The notes under the pieces: generated by a model | What the model was told of the DNA's origin: nothing | Seen by the model: the letters and a program-made list of their open reading frames with translations, nothing else | Databases searched by the model: none | Source of the DNA: CAZQVN01 sp964596775 | GTDB taxonomy: Bacteria > Eisenbacteria > RBG-16-71-46 > JABDJR01 > JAWXBZ01 | DNA: 64,000 nucleotides | Reading direction: 5' to 3' | Assembly (NCBI GenBank): GCA_964596775.1 | Contig: CAZQVN010000016.1 | Coordinates: forward strand, 14,560-78,559 | Program-made: the position numbers and the translations under genes | Shown here: positions 15,763-25,269 of the stretch, piece after piece | How positions within the stretch are numbered: the first letter of the stretch is position 1 | Layout: each line of letters starts with the position of its first letter

Positions 15763-17961
15763 CTACAGCCCCCGCTGACGGCTCCGGAACCAGTCCACCA
15801 TGGCCTGGGCCATCCCGTGCACCCCGGTCCGGTCCGGACCGGATCCCTGCTTGAGGAGGTGAAAGGAAAATCCGAAGACGGCGACCGCGCCCTGCGACGA
15901 GGCCGGGTCGGGGTCGTAGTAACGAAACGCCACGGGCTTGTTGTTGAAGGGACTCGAAGTGCCCGGTGCCCGCATCGTGTACAGCGTGTCGAGGCCCCCG
16001 TCCACATCGAACGTCGGCTGGAACATCGCGTCCACGTACGGAAGACCCCCGGGCTGGAGAAACACCGTGGAGTCCACCTCCATGTCCGAAAACGACTCTC
16101 CGTCGGCGACCGAGGTGGGAACGGCCCGGACCAGGCCGTGCAACTGGGGCGACTGCCGCGCATTCCGGAAGCTGCCGCCGCAGATCTTCATGAACTCACA
16201 GGGGAAGTGACCGGCGGCAAAGTCGAGTCCGGACGACTGGTCGTACCCCTGGGTGGCCCGGCACGAACTTCCGAACGGACGGAACGATCCCCAGACCTGG
16301 TCTCCGAAGATCCAGAGATTCCCGCCGGCGGCAAGGTACTGCTGCACGACCCTCCCGCAGGCCGCCGCCTCCACGAGTGCGTTCGATCCGCCGAGTCCCG
16401 GGGAATTCGACCAGACGACGAGACGGTACCGGGCCAGGTCGGCCAACCGGATCATCATGGGTTCGATGGCGAGATCGTCGTCTCCCCAAACGTTGAGCGT
16501 ATGGATTGCCTCCCGGGCGTATCCCGCCGCTTCGAGCATCGCGATGGCCCGGGCGTCCATCATCGCATCCGTGCTCCCCCCCGGCCCGCCCTGGCGGTAG
16601 TCGTCGATGTAGAGCACCTCGCGATCCCGGAGGAAGGGGATGACCCGGAGGAGAATCGTCCCGATTGTGAGGCTTCCGGAACAGTCGCGCGCCCGGATCG
16701 TCACCGCGTGAATGCCCGGGCTGTCGAAGGACATCGGCCCCGCGACGGGCACCTGGCTCCAGTCGCTGAACTGGCTGTCGTCCTCGATCGTCTTGACGTC
16801 GACACCCCAGCTGTAGCCGTCGAGCACTCCCCCGTAGGCACTGGTATCAATCTGGAAATCGAAAGTCAGGGGCAGACCGGCGAACACCTCCCAGTCGGCC
16901 ACGGGACCGTCGACGGGAAACCGATGGCATCCGAGGGTCCTCTCACACACCGTGAGGATCGGAGATCCGTGGTTGCTGCTCAGGATCGCTACGACCAGCG
17001 CATTCCCGATCGAGGGTTCGCCCGGGGGAACCCGCCTCGTCGCCTGAAACCTCCGGAACCGGTTCTCCGTGCCCCCGTGCTCGTCCACCGCCCGGACCGC
17101 CACGATGTATCCCCCCGGCGAGGCCAGCGGCACAGTCACGGACTCCGTATCCGCGCGGACCCAGGGAAAATCCGGCCCCGGCGACACGTTCACGACATGG
17201 GTAAGATCCTCGGGGGGAAGCTGCAGTACGGAGGCGACGGGGATCCGCTTCCACTCGAACCAGGCCGGCTTCCGGGCCGGATCCGGACTGTCGGGATCCT
17301 CGCCGTCCAGGTGAATCAACACGGCAACCCGAGGGGCACCGGGCAGGTTGAAGATCCCGTTGCCGTCCAGAAAGGTGCATTGCGTCTCGCGTACCCGGAT
17401 CGTCGTCTTCGGATGCACGTTCTCCGCCGTGAAGCAGTGAAAGTCCACCCGCGACGGTGCCCCGTCGTCGTCCACCGACCTCACGAAGAAGCAGTGCTCT
17501 CCGACGTCCGCCGCCCGCGTGATCACGCTTCCGTCGTCCCTGGCGGTGTCCGGGTCCGGCGTCGAGAACGTGAACCGCATTTCCTTTGCGGTCGTGGCCG
17601 TCCATGTCACTCCCCGGTATTCCGGATCGTTCAGCTCGTCGAGCGATACGCTGTCCGGAACGTCGATCGCGTACTCGAAGCGATCGACGACGCCGTCCGG
17701 GTCGGAGCCGGCCCACCGGAACGTCGTCGTGTACGGCAGGCGCTCCCCCGGCGCGGGCACGGTCAGTAGAACCGTGGGGCGCACGTTTCCGGACCGCGCC
17801 GAGGGACCGGAATCGCACCCGGTGAGCGCGGCCAGGCAGAGCAGGAGCGCCGCGCACCCGCCAGGGAGCGTTCGGTCCCGGACCGCGAACGACCCGTACC
17901 GGGTGAACCGCCCGCTCTTCCTGCACGGCGGGCGCTTCGAGCGTGGAGCAATCGGCCTCAT
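15763..17961 (-). CDS. Large lipoprotein, array paralogue C
   Basis: 732 aa. Lipoprotein signal with lipobox ALTGC near residue 40. Order of parts: two Ig/FnIII-like repeats with the FRWAGSDPDGVVDRFEYAID signature and a related DGEDPDSPDPARKPAWFEWK unit; a central beta-rich region; then a Rossmann-like module starting DREVLYIDDYR, with YRLVVWSNS and GGNLWIFGDQVWGSFRPFG; a Cys-rich stretch GHFPCEFMKICGGSFR; and a C-terminal FGFSFHLLKQGSG ... MVDWFRSRQRG. The start at 17961 has GGGGAGG 6 nt upstream and overlaps the previous stop as ATGA. Paralogous to the genes at 17958-20174 and 21181-23289. No known function. Confidence 0.8.
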   Translation of the reverse strand: MRPIAPRSKRPPCRKSGRFTRYGSFAVRDRTLPGGCAALLLCLAALTGCDSGPSARSGNVRPTVLLTVPAPGERLPYTTTFRWAGSDPDGVVDRFEYAIDVPDSVSLDELNDPEYRGVTWTATTAKEMRFTFSTPDPDTARDDGSVITRAADVGEHCFFVRSVDDDGAPSRVDFHCFTAENVHPKTTIRVRETQCTFLDGNGIFNLPGAPRVAVLIHLDGEDPDSPDPARKPAWFEWKRIPVASVLQLPPEDLTHVVNVSPGPDFPWVRADTESVTVPLASPGGYIVAVRAVDEHGGTENRFRRFQATRRVPPGEPSIGNALVVAILSSNHGSPILTVCERTLGCHRFPVDGPVADWEVFAGLPLTFDFQIDTSAYGGVLDGYSWGVDVKTIEDDSQFSDWSQVPVAGPMSFDSPGIHAVTIRARDCSGSLTIGTILLRVIPFLRDREVLYIDDYRQGGPGGSTDAMMDARAIAMLEAAGYAREAIHTLNVWGDDDLAIEPMMIRLADLARYRLVVWSNSPGLGGSNALVEAAACGRVVQQYLAAGGNLWIFGDQVWGSFRPFGSSCRATQGYDQSSGLDFAAGHFPCEFMKICGGSFRNARQSPQLHGLVRAVPTSVADGESFSDMEVDSTVFLQPGGLPYVDAMFQPTFDVDGGLDTLYTMRAPGTSSPFNNKPVAFRYYDPDPASSQGAVAVFGFSFHLLKQGSGPDRTGVHGMAQAMVDWFRSRQRGL

Positions 17962-20174
17962 GGTGATCCTCCCCGCTGACGACTGCGGAACCAGTCCATC
18001 ATCGAGCGCGCCATCCCGTGCACGCCCGTCCGCACGGGGCCGGACCCCGGTTTCAACAGGTGATACGAAAAGCCGAAGATCGCGACGGCGCCGGTCGCGG
18101 CCGCCGGGTCCGCGTCGAAGTAACGAAACGCCACGGGCTTGTTGTTGAACGAGCTGTTCGCTGCCGGCGCGCGCATCGTGTACAGCGTGTCGAGTCCTGC
18201 ACCGGCAAATTGCGGCTGGAACATCGCATCCACGTACGGAATGCCCGGCTGGAAGAAAACCGTCGAGTCCACGTCCATGGGGGGAAACAGCTCTCCCGCC
18301 GCGCGCGGCGCTGGCAGGGCTCGGAGCAGGCCGTTCTGCGCTGAATTTCTCTTCGCCTCGCGGAAGTCGCCGCCGCAGATCTTCAGGAACTCGCACGGAA
18401 AGTGGCCGGCATCGAAATTGAGGCCGTTCGTCTCGTCGTAGCTGAGAAACACACGGCAGGCGTTACCGAACTGGCGGAACGACCCCATGACCTGGTCACC
18501 GTAGACCCAGATCGAGCCGCCGGTCATCACATGGATCTGCACGGTGCGTTGAGCACCACAGACGGCGGATTCCACGAGCGCATTGGAACCGCCGAGACCC
18601 GAACCAAAACTGGACCAGAGAACGGTCCGGTATCTCAGCAGATCCGAGAGCGCAGGTAACCGGGGCTCCAGGCCGAGATCCGCGTCCCCCCAGACATTGA
18701 ACGTGTGCACGTCCGACGCCGGCACGCCGGCGGCATCGAGCATCGCGTAAACGCGCGCATCCATCATCGCGTCGCTGACGGATCCCAGTCGTGACAGGCG
18801 GTAGTCGTCCACATAAAGGACTTCCCGATCCCGCGGGACAGCGATCACATTCACGACGATGGTACCGATCGTCACCCCGCCGATGTTGTCCCTGGCCTTG
18901 ATCACGATCGTGTGTGTTCCTGCCTGCGTGAAGCGGATCGGTCCGGCCAGAGGTGTCGTGCTCCACCCGTTGAACCCGGGATCGTGATCCACGTCCGCCA
19001 CGTCAACGCCCCAGTCGTATTCCACGGTTCCGCCGGCGCAGTAGGCGGAAATACCGGCAGTGAGGTCGAAATTGAGATCCAGGCCGAGGGGAGTTTCCGG
19101 CAGGGGCAAACTCTCCCCTGGAAACCGGGGCGGATAACCAGGAAACGTAAACGTGCCCAGTGCGCGGTCCCTGGCGATCAGCACGGGCGCTGACGAATTC
19201 GAGCTGAGGGCTTTCAGTCGCAGCGCATTCCGCCCGCCGACAAACCTGCTTTCGGTGCCCCCGTTCTGGTCCACCGCCCTGAGCGCAATGATGTAATTCC
19301 GGGGAGTCTCCAGCGTGAGTATCGCAGTGTCCGCATCGGTCCGATTCCAGGAAATGGCCGGTCCCGGATCGCCCAGTACGTACCTCGTGAGGTCTTCCGA
19401 AGGAACAGGTGAAGGTGGAACCAGACTGCCCGGCACGGGGATCGGTTTCCATTCATAGTGCGCCGGCCGCTTCTCCGGATCCGGACTGTCCGGATCCACG
19501 CCGGACCAGCGCAGGACGAAGCGCGTCCCCACGGAACCGCTGAAACCGCCGCCGTGCCCACAACGACTGAGATCGATCTGCGACCTCGGATGCACGTTCT
19601 GCGCCGTGAAACACTGGAAGCTCACCGCCGATACGGCTCCCTCGTTGTCCACGGAGCGGAGATACAGGCAGTGCGGACCGATGTCGACGGGGAGCACTTC
19701 CACCCCCGCCGGAGTCCGAATCGTGTCCGTTACGGTCGTGGAAAACGTGAACCACATCTCGTGCGCGGTGGTGGGCGTCCAGACAACGCTCGTGTCCGCA
19801 GGGTCGTCCAATCGGTCCAGCGGAACGCTTTCCGGGACATCGAGGGCATATTCGTATCGGTCGATGACGCCGTCGCTGTCCCAGCCGGACCAGCGGAACA
19901 TCGTGATATAGGGCACCCGGTCGGCCGGCGGCGGAAACAGTTCCACGAAGGGACGGAGGTTCTCGGGGCGGACTCCCAGGCGGTGATCGCAACCGGAAAG
20001 CAGGACCGGGCCGGCCAGAATGAGAGACAGAAAACCGCACCGCACTAAGCGGCACCCCGACCACGAACGGAAAAACGAAAAGGGCCGGCCCCCAAAGGCC
20101 CGCCCTTTCGACCGGAAACGTTCCCGTTCCCGCGCTGAGTTTCCTGTACTCCGTCCATCGCCGGAAGCGTCCAT
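17958..20174 (-). CDS. Large lipoprotein, array paralogue B
   Basis: 738 aa, clearly homologous to both flanking array members. FRWSGWDSDGVIDRYEYALD near the N terminus, GVDPDSPDPEKRPAHYEWK, DREVLYVDDYRLSRLGSV, YRTVLWSSFGSGLGGSNALV, GGSIWVYGDQVMGSFRQFG, GHFPCEFLKICGGDFR and MMDWFRSRQRG appear in that order. The lipobox LLSGC is at about residue 61, behind an unusually long polar Arg-rich n-region. The ATG at 20174 has GGAG 7 nt before it, but a GTG nearer the hydrophobic core (VRCGFLSLILAG) is an alternative start. It lies 51 bp after the FlgD-domain gene. Confidence 0.8.
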   Translation of the reverse strand: MDASGDGRSTGNSARERERFRSKGRAFGGRPFSFFRSWSGCRLVRCGFLSLILAGPVLLSGCDHRLGVRPENLRPFVELFPPPADRVPYITMFRWSGWDSDGVIDRYEYALDVPESVPLDRLDDPADTSVVWTPTTAHEMWFTFSTTVTDTIRTPAGVEVLPVDIGPHCLYLRSVDNEGAVSAVSFQCFTAQNVHPRSQIDLSRCGHGGGFSGSVGTRFVLRWSGVDPDSPDPEKRPAHYEWKPIPVPGSLVPPSPVPSEDLTRYVLGDPGPAISWNRTDADTAILTLETPRNYIIALRAVDQNGGTESRFVGGRNALRLKALSSNSSAPVLIARDRALGTFTFPGYPPRFPGESLPLPETPLGLDLNFDLTAGISAYCAGGTVEYDWGVDVADVDHDPGFNGWSTTPLAGPIRFTQAGTHTIVIKARDNIGGVTIGTIVVNVIAVPRDREVLYVDDYRLSRLGSVSDAMMDARVYAMLDAAGVPASDVHTFNVWGDADLGLEPRLPALSDLLRYRTVLWSSFGSGLGGSNALVESAVCGAQRTVQIHVMTGGSIWVYGDQVMGSFRQFGNACRVFLSYDETNGLNFDAGHFPCEFLKICGGDFREAKRNSAQNGLLRALPAPRAAGELFPPMDVDSTVFFQPGIPYVDAMFQPQFAGAGLDTLYTMRAPAANSSFNNKPVAFRYFDADPAAATGAVAIFGFSYHLLKPGSGPVRTGVHGMARSMMDWFRSRQRGGSP

Positions 20175-20225
20175 TCACCTTCTCCTGGAAAAGGCCCTGG
20201 TCACTTCCCTGAGGGGAGTTGTCGT

Positions 20226-21131
20226 CTAGCGTATCAGGACAAAGTGGCCCGATCTCGACTGCTTTCCGTTGTCCGTCTCCGCCACGAACATGTAGATGCC
20301 GCCCTTGACGTCGTCGCCATTGCCGTTCTTGAGGTCCCAGTCCAGCGCCCCGTTGTCCATTTCGTTCTCGAGGGTCTGCACATGATCCCCGGCAATGGTG
20401 AAGATCTTCACGGTAGCCGGGCAGGGAAGATTGATGAACTGGACCCGGTTTTCCCGTCCGAACGAGGCCTTCTGGAACTCGTCCGCGGGATTGAAGGGAT
20501 TCGGCACCACCAGGACGTTTCCGAGAACCGGCGCCTCCGTTTCACACGGCTCCGCGGGCGTAACCGGCGTCTGGCGGAACCCCTGGGCCGTGGTCTGGAC
20601 CGGATACTCTATCAACCGCGGTGAGCCGAACAGCGTGTCCACGTTCGACTCGAAATAGGTGATGGCGTAGTAGTAGGGAAACCCGTTGAACGGAGCGATC
20701 ACCTCGCCGGTGAGCGGATTGCATATGTTCTCGTTGAGGCCGGGAATGCCGCCGCACCCGCGGGCAACGACCGAATCCGGATCCACGAAAACGCGCTCGT
20801 TGCCGGTGAACGTCCAGGTCGTGTCGAATATCGAATAGGTCCGCATCAGGACCATCTTGCTCGGATCGGGCGTTGACCCGCGCCACACCTGGTACCCGCC
20901 GAAGAGACGGTCGCGACAGCAGCTGCCGCAGAGTTGCGCGCAGGATTCGCGGTCGGCCTTCCTGAGCGTGTCTCCGGGCGCGCGGTTCCACGAGAGAGCC
21001 ACTCTCCGGTTGCCCACCTCGACCGTCTGAAACTGTACCGCCTGTGCGGCGGCCTGCCCGGGCTGGACCAGAAGGCCGGCCAGCAGAACCGGTGCAACAG
21101 CGAGGAATCGCCATGAAAAGACATTCTTCAT
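20226..21131 (-). CDS. Secreted protein with FlgD-like C-terminal domain
   Basis: 301 aa with a clear signal peptide (about 1-30, ending AAAQA). The N-terminal domain looks FnIII-like (VGNRRVALSWNRAPGD), contains a Cys-rich ESCAQLCGSCCRD patch and WxxxGxQVWR-type strands. The C terminus matches FlgD/T9SS-type modules: VVPNPFNPADEF, VKIFTIAGDHVQTLENE, DWDLKNGNGDDVKGGIYMFV. Such domains can mark cargo for outer-membrane export. Sandwiched between two lipoprotein paralogues of the array, with gaps of 49-51 bp, so probably a partner of that assembly. Confidence 0.75.
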   Translation of the reverse strand: MKNVFSWRFLAVAPVLLAGLLVQPGQAAAQAVQFQTVEVGNRRVALSWNRAPGDTLRKADRESCAQLCGSCCRDRLFGGYQVWRGSTPDPSKMVLMRTYSIFDTTWTFTGNERVFVDPDSVVARGCGGIPGLNENICNPLTGEVIAPFNGFPYYYAITYFESNVDTLFGSPRLIEYPVQTTAQGFRQTPVTPAEPCETEAPVLGNVLVVPNPFNPADEFQKASFGRENRVQFINLPCPATVKIFTIAGDHVQTLENEMDNGALDWDLKNGNGDDVKGGIYMFVAETDNGKQSRSGHFVLIR

Positions 21132-21180
21132 CGATAGGGCCCCTCCCCGGAGCCGTGCGTAAGGAATTCAGCGCCCCGTG

Positions 21181-23289
21181 TCACTGGGGAGACAGATGCG
21201 CCTGCGCCGCGGACTGATACTTCCGGAACCAGTTCATCATGGATGCGGCAATTCCCCGAACTCCGGTGCCGACATACGTGCCGTCGGGATTCTGGGTGGC
21301 CGATCCCTGCTTCAGGAGATGGAACGAAAAGCCGAACATCGCGACGGGCCCCTGAATCGGCGTGGGGTTCAAGTCGCGATAGCGGAAGGCAACCGGCTTG
21401 TTGTTGAAGCTGCTGTTGCTGGCCGGAGCCTGCATCGTGTACACCGTATCCAGTCCGGCGCCGGCGAAGATCGGCTGGAACATCGCATCCACGTAGGGGA
21501 TTCCCGGCAGGAAATGCACGGTTGAATCGACTTCCGCGGTGGGAAAGTTCTCCGCCGCGACCTTTGCGGTCGGCCTCACGCGGAGAAGTCCGTTCTGGGA
21601 CGGGTTTCGCTTGGCCTCCCGGAAATCTCCCCCGCAAATCTGCAGGAACTGGCAGGGAAAGTGCTGCGCGTCGAAATTGAGCCCGTTCGTTTCGTCGTAG
21701 CCCAGCGACACACGGCATCCCTGGCCGAACTGACGGAAGGATCCGAAGAGCTGGTCGCCGTAGAACCAGATGGATCCGCCGGCGCTGGCATAGGACTGAA
21801 CGATCCGGCTGGAGCCGCAGACGGCGGCTTCCACGGTCGTGTTGCTGCCCCCGAGTCCCGACCCGAAATTGGACCAGAGAATCGTCCTGTAGCGGGACAC
21901 GTCGGAGAGCTTGATCACCCCGGGGTTCAGGCCGAGATCCTCGGGACCCCATGTGTCGATCTTGTCGTACTCCTCAATTCCGACGCTCCTCAGCATGTCG
22001 TCGACGCGGGCATCCATCATCGCATCGGAAACGGATCCCAGGCGCGACAGGCGGTAGTCGTCCACGTACAGCAGTTCCTTGTCCAGCGGGAACGCGATGA
22101 CGCGCAGGATTATCGTGCCGATCGTGACGCCGCCGCCGGTGTCGCGGCACTTCACCGTCATCACGTGAATGCCGGGATTGTTGAAGATGATCGGATCGAA
22201 TGTAAACGGAATGAGCGTCCAGCCCTTGAAGTTCGACGTGGGGCCGTCGTTGTCGACGTCCTCCACATCGATTCCGTAGTTGTACCCCTGCAGAACGCCG
22301 CCGTAGGCGGACACGTCGGCGCCGAAATTGAACCGGATGTTGCGCCGTGCCGGAATCTCGAACTCGGCAACCGGCCCGTCACTTGGGAACGTATGGCTTC
22401 CCAGGGCGCGCTCGCTCACGGTCAGGAGCGGGGTGCCGTTGTTGCTCGACAACGCGGACATGACGACGCAGTTCTGGCCGCGGATGAACTTGTTTTCCAC
22501 CCCGCACGCCTCGTCGATGGCGCGCACCGCAAGAATGTACCCCTGCGGCGTGGTCAGGCTGAGGCTGAGGCTGGTCGTGTCGGCTCCGACCCGATGCCAC
22601 GGAAAGTTCGGCCCCGGAGTCGTGAGGACCGCGTAGCTGAGATCGAGGGCCGGAAGGATCAGAACGGACGTGGGGATCAGCTTCCATTCGTAGTAGGCCG
22701 GTCGACGGCGCGGATCCGGGCTGTCGGGATCGACCCCCGACCACGCCACGTTGACCTGGCGGCCCACGTCGAGAACGGGAACCTCCGAAGTCACCTGGGG
22801 AATCGTGAACTGCGTCTTCGGGGTGACTGTACGGGCCGTGAACGACAAGAAATCGACGTCGGAGTGCTTTCCCTCGTTGTCGACGGATCGAATATAGAAC
22901 GTGTGGTCCCCGCGATAGCGCTCGGGCAGAATGACGCCTCCGGCCGAGATGATCGTGTCCTGGAACGGGGTCTTGAAAAGAAAACGGGCGCGGAATGCGG
23001 CCGTGTCGGTCCAGGCTATGCCCGGAGTCAGGGGATTGTTGATCTCGTCCAGCGTGAAGTCGGCCGGAATATCGATCGCGTACTGATAGCGGTCGATGAC
23101 GCCGTCGTCATCCCATCCCCGCCAGAAAAAATCGGTGGCGTAGCTGACGGAGTCGCCCTGGATCGGTCCGCCCGTCAGTCGCACGAAAGGCTTCCTGTTT
23201 TCCACGCGCTCGCCCGTCTTGTTACCGCATGCATACAGGCCCAAGCCAAGCCCGACCAGCATCAATACACTCATGGTTCTTTTCAGCAT
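21181..23289 (-). CDS. Large lipoprotein, array paralogue A
   Basis: 702 aa from the ATG at 23289, which has GGAG 7 nt upstream; the frame is open further up but that part overlaps the neighbour. Lipobox LYACGN at about residue 21. It repeats the array layout: FFWRGWDDDGVIDRYQYAID, GVDPDSPDPRRRPAYYEWK, KELLYVDDYRLSRLGSVSD, YRTILWSNFGSGLGGSN, GGSIWFYGDQLFGSFRQFG, QHFPCQFLQICGGDFR and MMNWFRKYQSAA. Closest by eye to paralogue B. It is likely anchored to a membrane by its lipid and surface-exposed; the function is unknown. Confidence 0.82.
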   Translation of the reverse strand: MLKRTMSVLMLVGLGLGLYACGNKTGERVENRKPFVRLTGGPIQGDSVSYATDFFWRGWDDDGVIDRYQYAIDIPADFTLDEINNPLTPGIAWTDTAAFRARFLFKTPFQDTIISAGGVILPERYRGDHTFYIRSVDNEGKHSDVDFLSFTARTVTPKTQFTIPQVTSEVPVLDVGRQVNVAWSGVDPDSPDPRRRPAYYEWKLIPTSVLILPALDLSYAVLTTPGPNFPWHRVGADTTSLSLSLTTPQGYILAVRAIDEACGVENKFIRGQNCVVMSALSSNNGTPLLTVSERALGSHTFPSDGPVAEFEIPARRNIRFNFGADVSAYGGVLQGYNYGIDVEDVDNDGPTSNFKGWTLIPFTFDPIIFNNPGIHVMTVKCRDTGGGVTIGTIILRVIAFPLDKELLYVDDYRLSRLGSVSDAMMDARVDDMLRSVGIEEYDKIDTWGPEDLGLNPGVIKLSDVSRYRTILWSNFGSGLGGSNTTVEAAVCGSSRIVQSYASAGGSIWFYGDQLFGSFRQFGQGCRVSLGYDETNGLNFDAQHFPCQFLQICGGDFREAKRNPSQNGLLRVRPTAKVAAENFPTAEVDSTVHFLPGIPYVDAMFQPIFAGAGLDTVYTMQAPASNSSFNNKPVAFRYRDLNPTPIQGPVAMFGFSFHLLKQGSATQNPDGTYVGTGVRGIAASMMNWFRKYQSAAQAHLSPQ

Positions 23290-23302
23290 GGTCGTCTCCT
23301 CT

Positions 23303-24991
23303 TCAATTGTCGAACTGGATCCGGACTTTGCGGATCTGGGTGCCGGTACGGCCGTTCGGTGCCGTGACTGTGCGGTCACGAACGCCGGCGTTCAGCGTGT
23401 ACACCCCGGATGCGGGGAAATCCAGGAGCACGGTGTAGGGGGCATCCCCGGCCGGAGCGGGGTCGAAACCGGGAGGGAACGGTTCCGTTTCGATGACATA
23501 GACGCGATACGCCTCGTTCGGATGGAGACCGGTATTGGTTTCATCCCCGACCACCTGGTTCGTGTCGTAAAGGAACGCCAGGCTGTCCTGGGGTCCCATG
23601 CCGCTCCGGGCGGGAGAAACCTTGTGATAGTCGCTCCCCTTGAGCGTTACCACGAGCGCTTCCCCCTTCGAAAGCCGGATCACGGGTTCGGCGTTCGGCG
23701 ACTGACCGAGGAGGTTGATGGCGCCGGACGGCGCCGTGGTCTGGGCGCGGGCGGTGAACTCCACGATGTAGGGGCGGTAGTTGACGCCGACGACGAGCGT
23801 TTCCGGAGTGGAGTCGAAGACGTTCAGATCGTCCACGGCGCGGGTCAGAAAAATCCAGTCCCCGGAGCCCTTCTGGAACTCCGTCCGCATGTTGACCGTG
23901 GGGTACGCCGCCGTGGCCTGCAGGTCAAAGAACGGCTGGCCACCGGCGCTCAGATCCGAGTCCTCACGATACAGTGTTCGTCCCTGGTAACGCTTGATCC
24001 CCGCGTTGTCGCACACGTCTCCGGCATCCCGGGGGTCGTCGAGGCCGGTAAAGAAAATGTCGATGTCGTCGTAGCGCCGGTCGGGCAGCGTCGTTCCGCT
24101 CGGATACACCTGCACCCCCTGCCGGAACACCCGGCCGAACCGGGGCACCGCCGGGGGATTGTTGACGTCTTCCGGAGGCACCACGGTAAACGTCAACGGG
24201 TCGAAATTGAGCACAACGGACGCCGTGAAATCGGTGGACGATCGCAGTCCCCCGTCGTCGATGGCCCGAACGGTCAGGACCTGGCGGCGCGCCGCGTTGC
24301 GAGGAAAGGTAATGGTGATCGTCGTGTCCGCAAGGGTTCCGCCGCGGAACAGCGGCTGGCTCTCCAGCTTGTACACGAAACCGGTGATGAATCCTTGCGG
24401 ATCCCGGTCGCGGCCGCTCCAGGTCCACGTGACCGTGGCACCCACGCCGAGAGTGTCCGTAGGCTCGTTGCGATTCGTGCTGGTGAGAACCCGCTCGAAC
24501 GGCGTCTGGCACTTGGTGGTCCACCCGCCGATACCGGGATTGAACAGGACTTCCGGGTAGTAGTCGTTGCGGGCCTGGAAGAACGCACGGGCCGGCGTCG
24601 GATCGACTTTCCCTTCGTTGTCCACGGCACGGACGTAGAGGCGCTTTCCCTGAATCTGCTGTTCGATGGGGCGACCGGAAGCGAGGACGAAGACGCTGTC
24701 GCTGGCAAGGGTCCTCGTGTACCCGGACCCCTCTTCCAGTCGGTCTCCGGGCGCTTCATTGGAGTCCGTGACCGCAATTTCGTAATAAGCGATCTGACCG
24801 TCGGGGTCAGCACCGCTCCAGTAGAAATGGGCACGGTAATAGGTCAGGGTGCTTTCGGCGGGCGCGCGCCTGATATACGTTTCAGGCGCCTGGTTTCTGT
24901 CTATGTTGGAAGGAGCTTCCCGACGACAACTGACAAGAAAGGCTACCGCGGCAAAAAGCAACAAGAGGCCGCTTCGAGCGACTCGACTCAA
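23303..24991 (-). CDS. Lipoprotein with FnIII/Ig-like repeats
   Basis: 562 aa from the TTG at 24991, chosen because AGGAG lies 7 nt upstream; a GTG at 25030 is also in frame. Lipobox FLVSC at about residue 22. The first repeat (FYWSGADPDGQIAYYEIAVT) is cognate to the first repeat of the three array paralogues, followed by KRLYVRAVDNEGKVDPTPAR, a TWTWSGRDRDPQGFITGFVY unit and further beta-sandwich segments. It lacks the Rossmann-like and Cys-rich modules of its neighbours. It is the first gene of the array operon, 13 bp before paralogue A. Confidence 0.78.
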   Translation of the reverse strand: MSRVARSGLLLLFAAVAFLVSCRREAPSNIDRNQAPETYIRRAPAESTLTYYRAHFYWSGADPDGQIAYYEIAVTDSNEAPGDRLEEGSGYTRTLASDSVFVLASGRPIEQQIQGKRLYVRAVDNEGKVDPTPARAFFQARNDYYPEVLFNPGIGGWTTKCQTPFERVLTSTNRNEPTDTLGVGATVTWTWSGRDRDPQGFITGFVYKLESQPLFRGGTLADTTITITFPRNAARRQVLTVRAIDDGGLRSSTDFTASVVLNFDPLTFTVVPPEDVNNPPAVPRFGRVFRQGVQVYPSGTTLPDRRYDDIDIFFTGLDDPRDAGDVCDNAGIKRYQGRTLYREDSDLSAGGQPFFDLQATAAYPTVNMRTEFQKGSGDWIFLTRAVDDLNVFDSTPETLVVGVNYRPYIVEFTARAQTTAPSGAINLLGQSPNAEPVIRLSKGEALVVTLKGSDYHKVSPARSGMGPQDSLAFLYDTNQVVGDETNTGLHPNEAYRVYVIETEPFPPGFDPAPAGDAPYTVLLDFPASGVYTLNAGVRDRTVTAPNGRTGTQIRKVRIQFDN

Positions 24992-25061
24992 TCCTGAACT
25001 CCTTTCGACGGTCCATTGTTGGGCCTCCACCGCCTGGGGTTGCCTCCCGAATTGGTGCTGA

Positions 25062-25091
25062 AAGCTAACAATCCACCCCGCATATTGTCAA
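25062..25091 (-). promoter_or_regulatory. Promoter for the lipoprotein array operon
   Basis: TTGACA (25091-25086, minus strand), 18-nt spacer, TAGCTT (25067-25062); with a 17-nt spacer the box would be TTAGCT. The -35 is perfect, the -10 poor. Predicted start about 25055, leader about 64 nt to the TTG at 24991. Confidence 0.5.
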
Positions 25092-25194
25092 GCCCCAACC
25101 CGATTGTGGAGCAGGTTTCCCGGAATCCGCGCCCCCCTCTTTCCCAAACGACAGGACCATCCGACAGGGTCATTTCCCGTCCGGTGGCGGGCAC

Positions 25195-25232
25195 AAAAAA
25201 ACAGGGGGCGGAGCATCAAGCCCCGCCCCCTG
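25195..25232 (-). terminator. Rho-independent terminator of the 1096-aa protein gene
   Basis: Perfect 10-bp GC-rich stem (arms 25202-25211 and 25223-25232) with an 11-nt loop, followed on the minus strand by seven U (25201-25195). It lies 37 bp after the stop of the large secreted protein and separates it from the lipoprotein operon. Confidence 0.9.
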
Positions 25233-25269
25233 CTGTTGACAAACGTCGGAACGTAAGTCCCGGCGGATG

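Noticed and set aside
15238..17769. 843-codon plus-strand open frame
   Set aside because: Runs antisense across two unrelated genes (aconitase-like and lipoprotein C); no RBS or domain.
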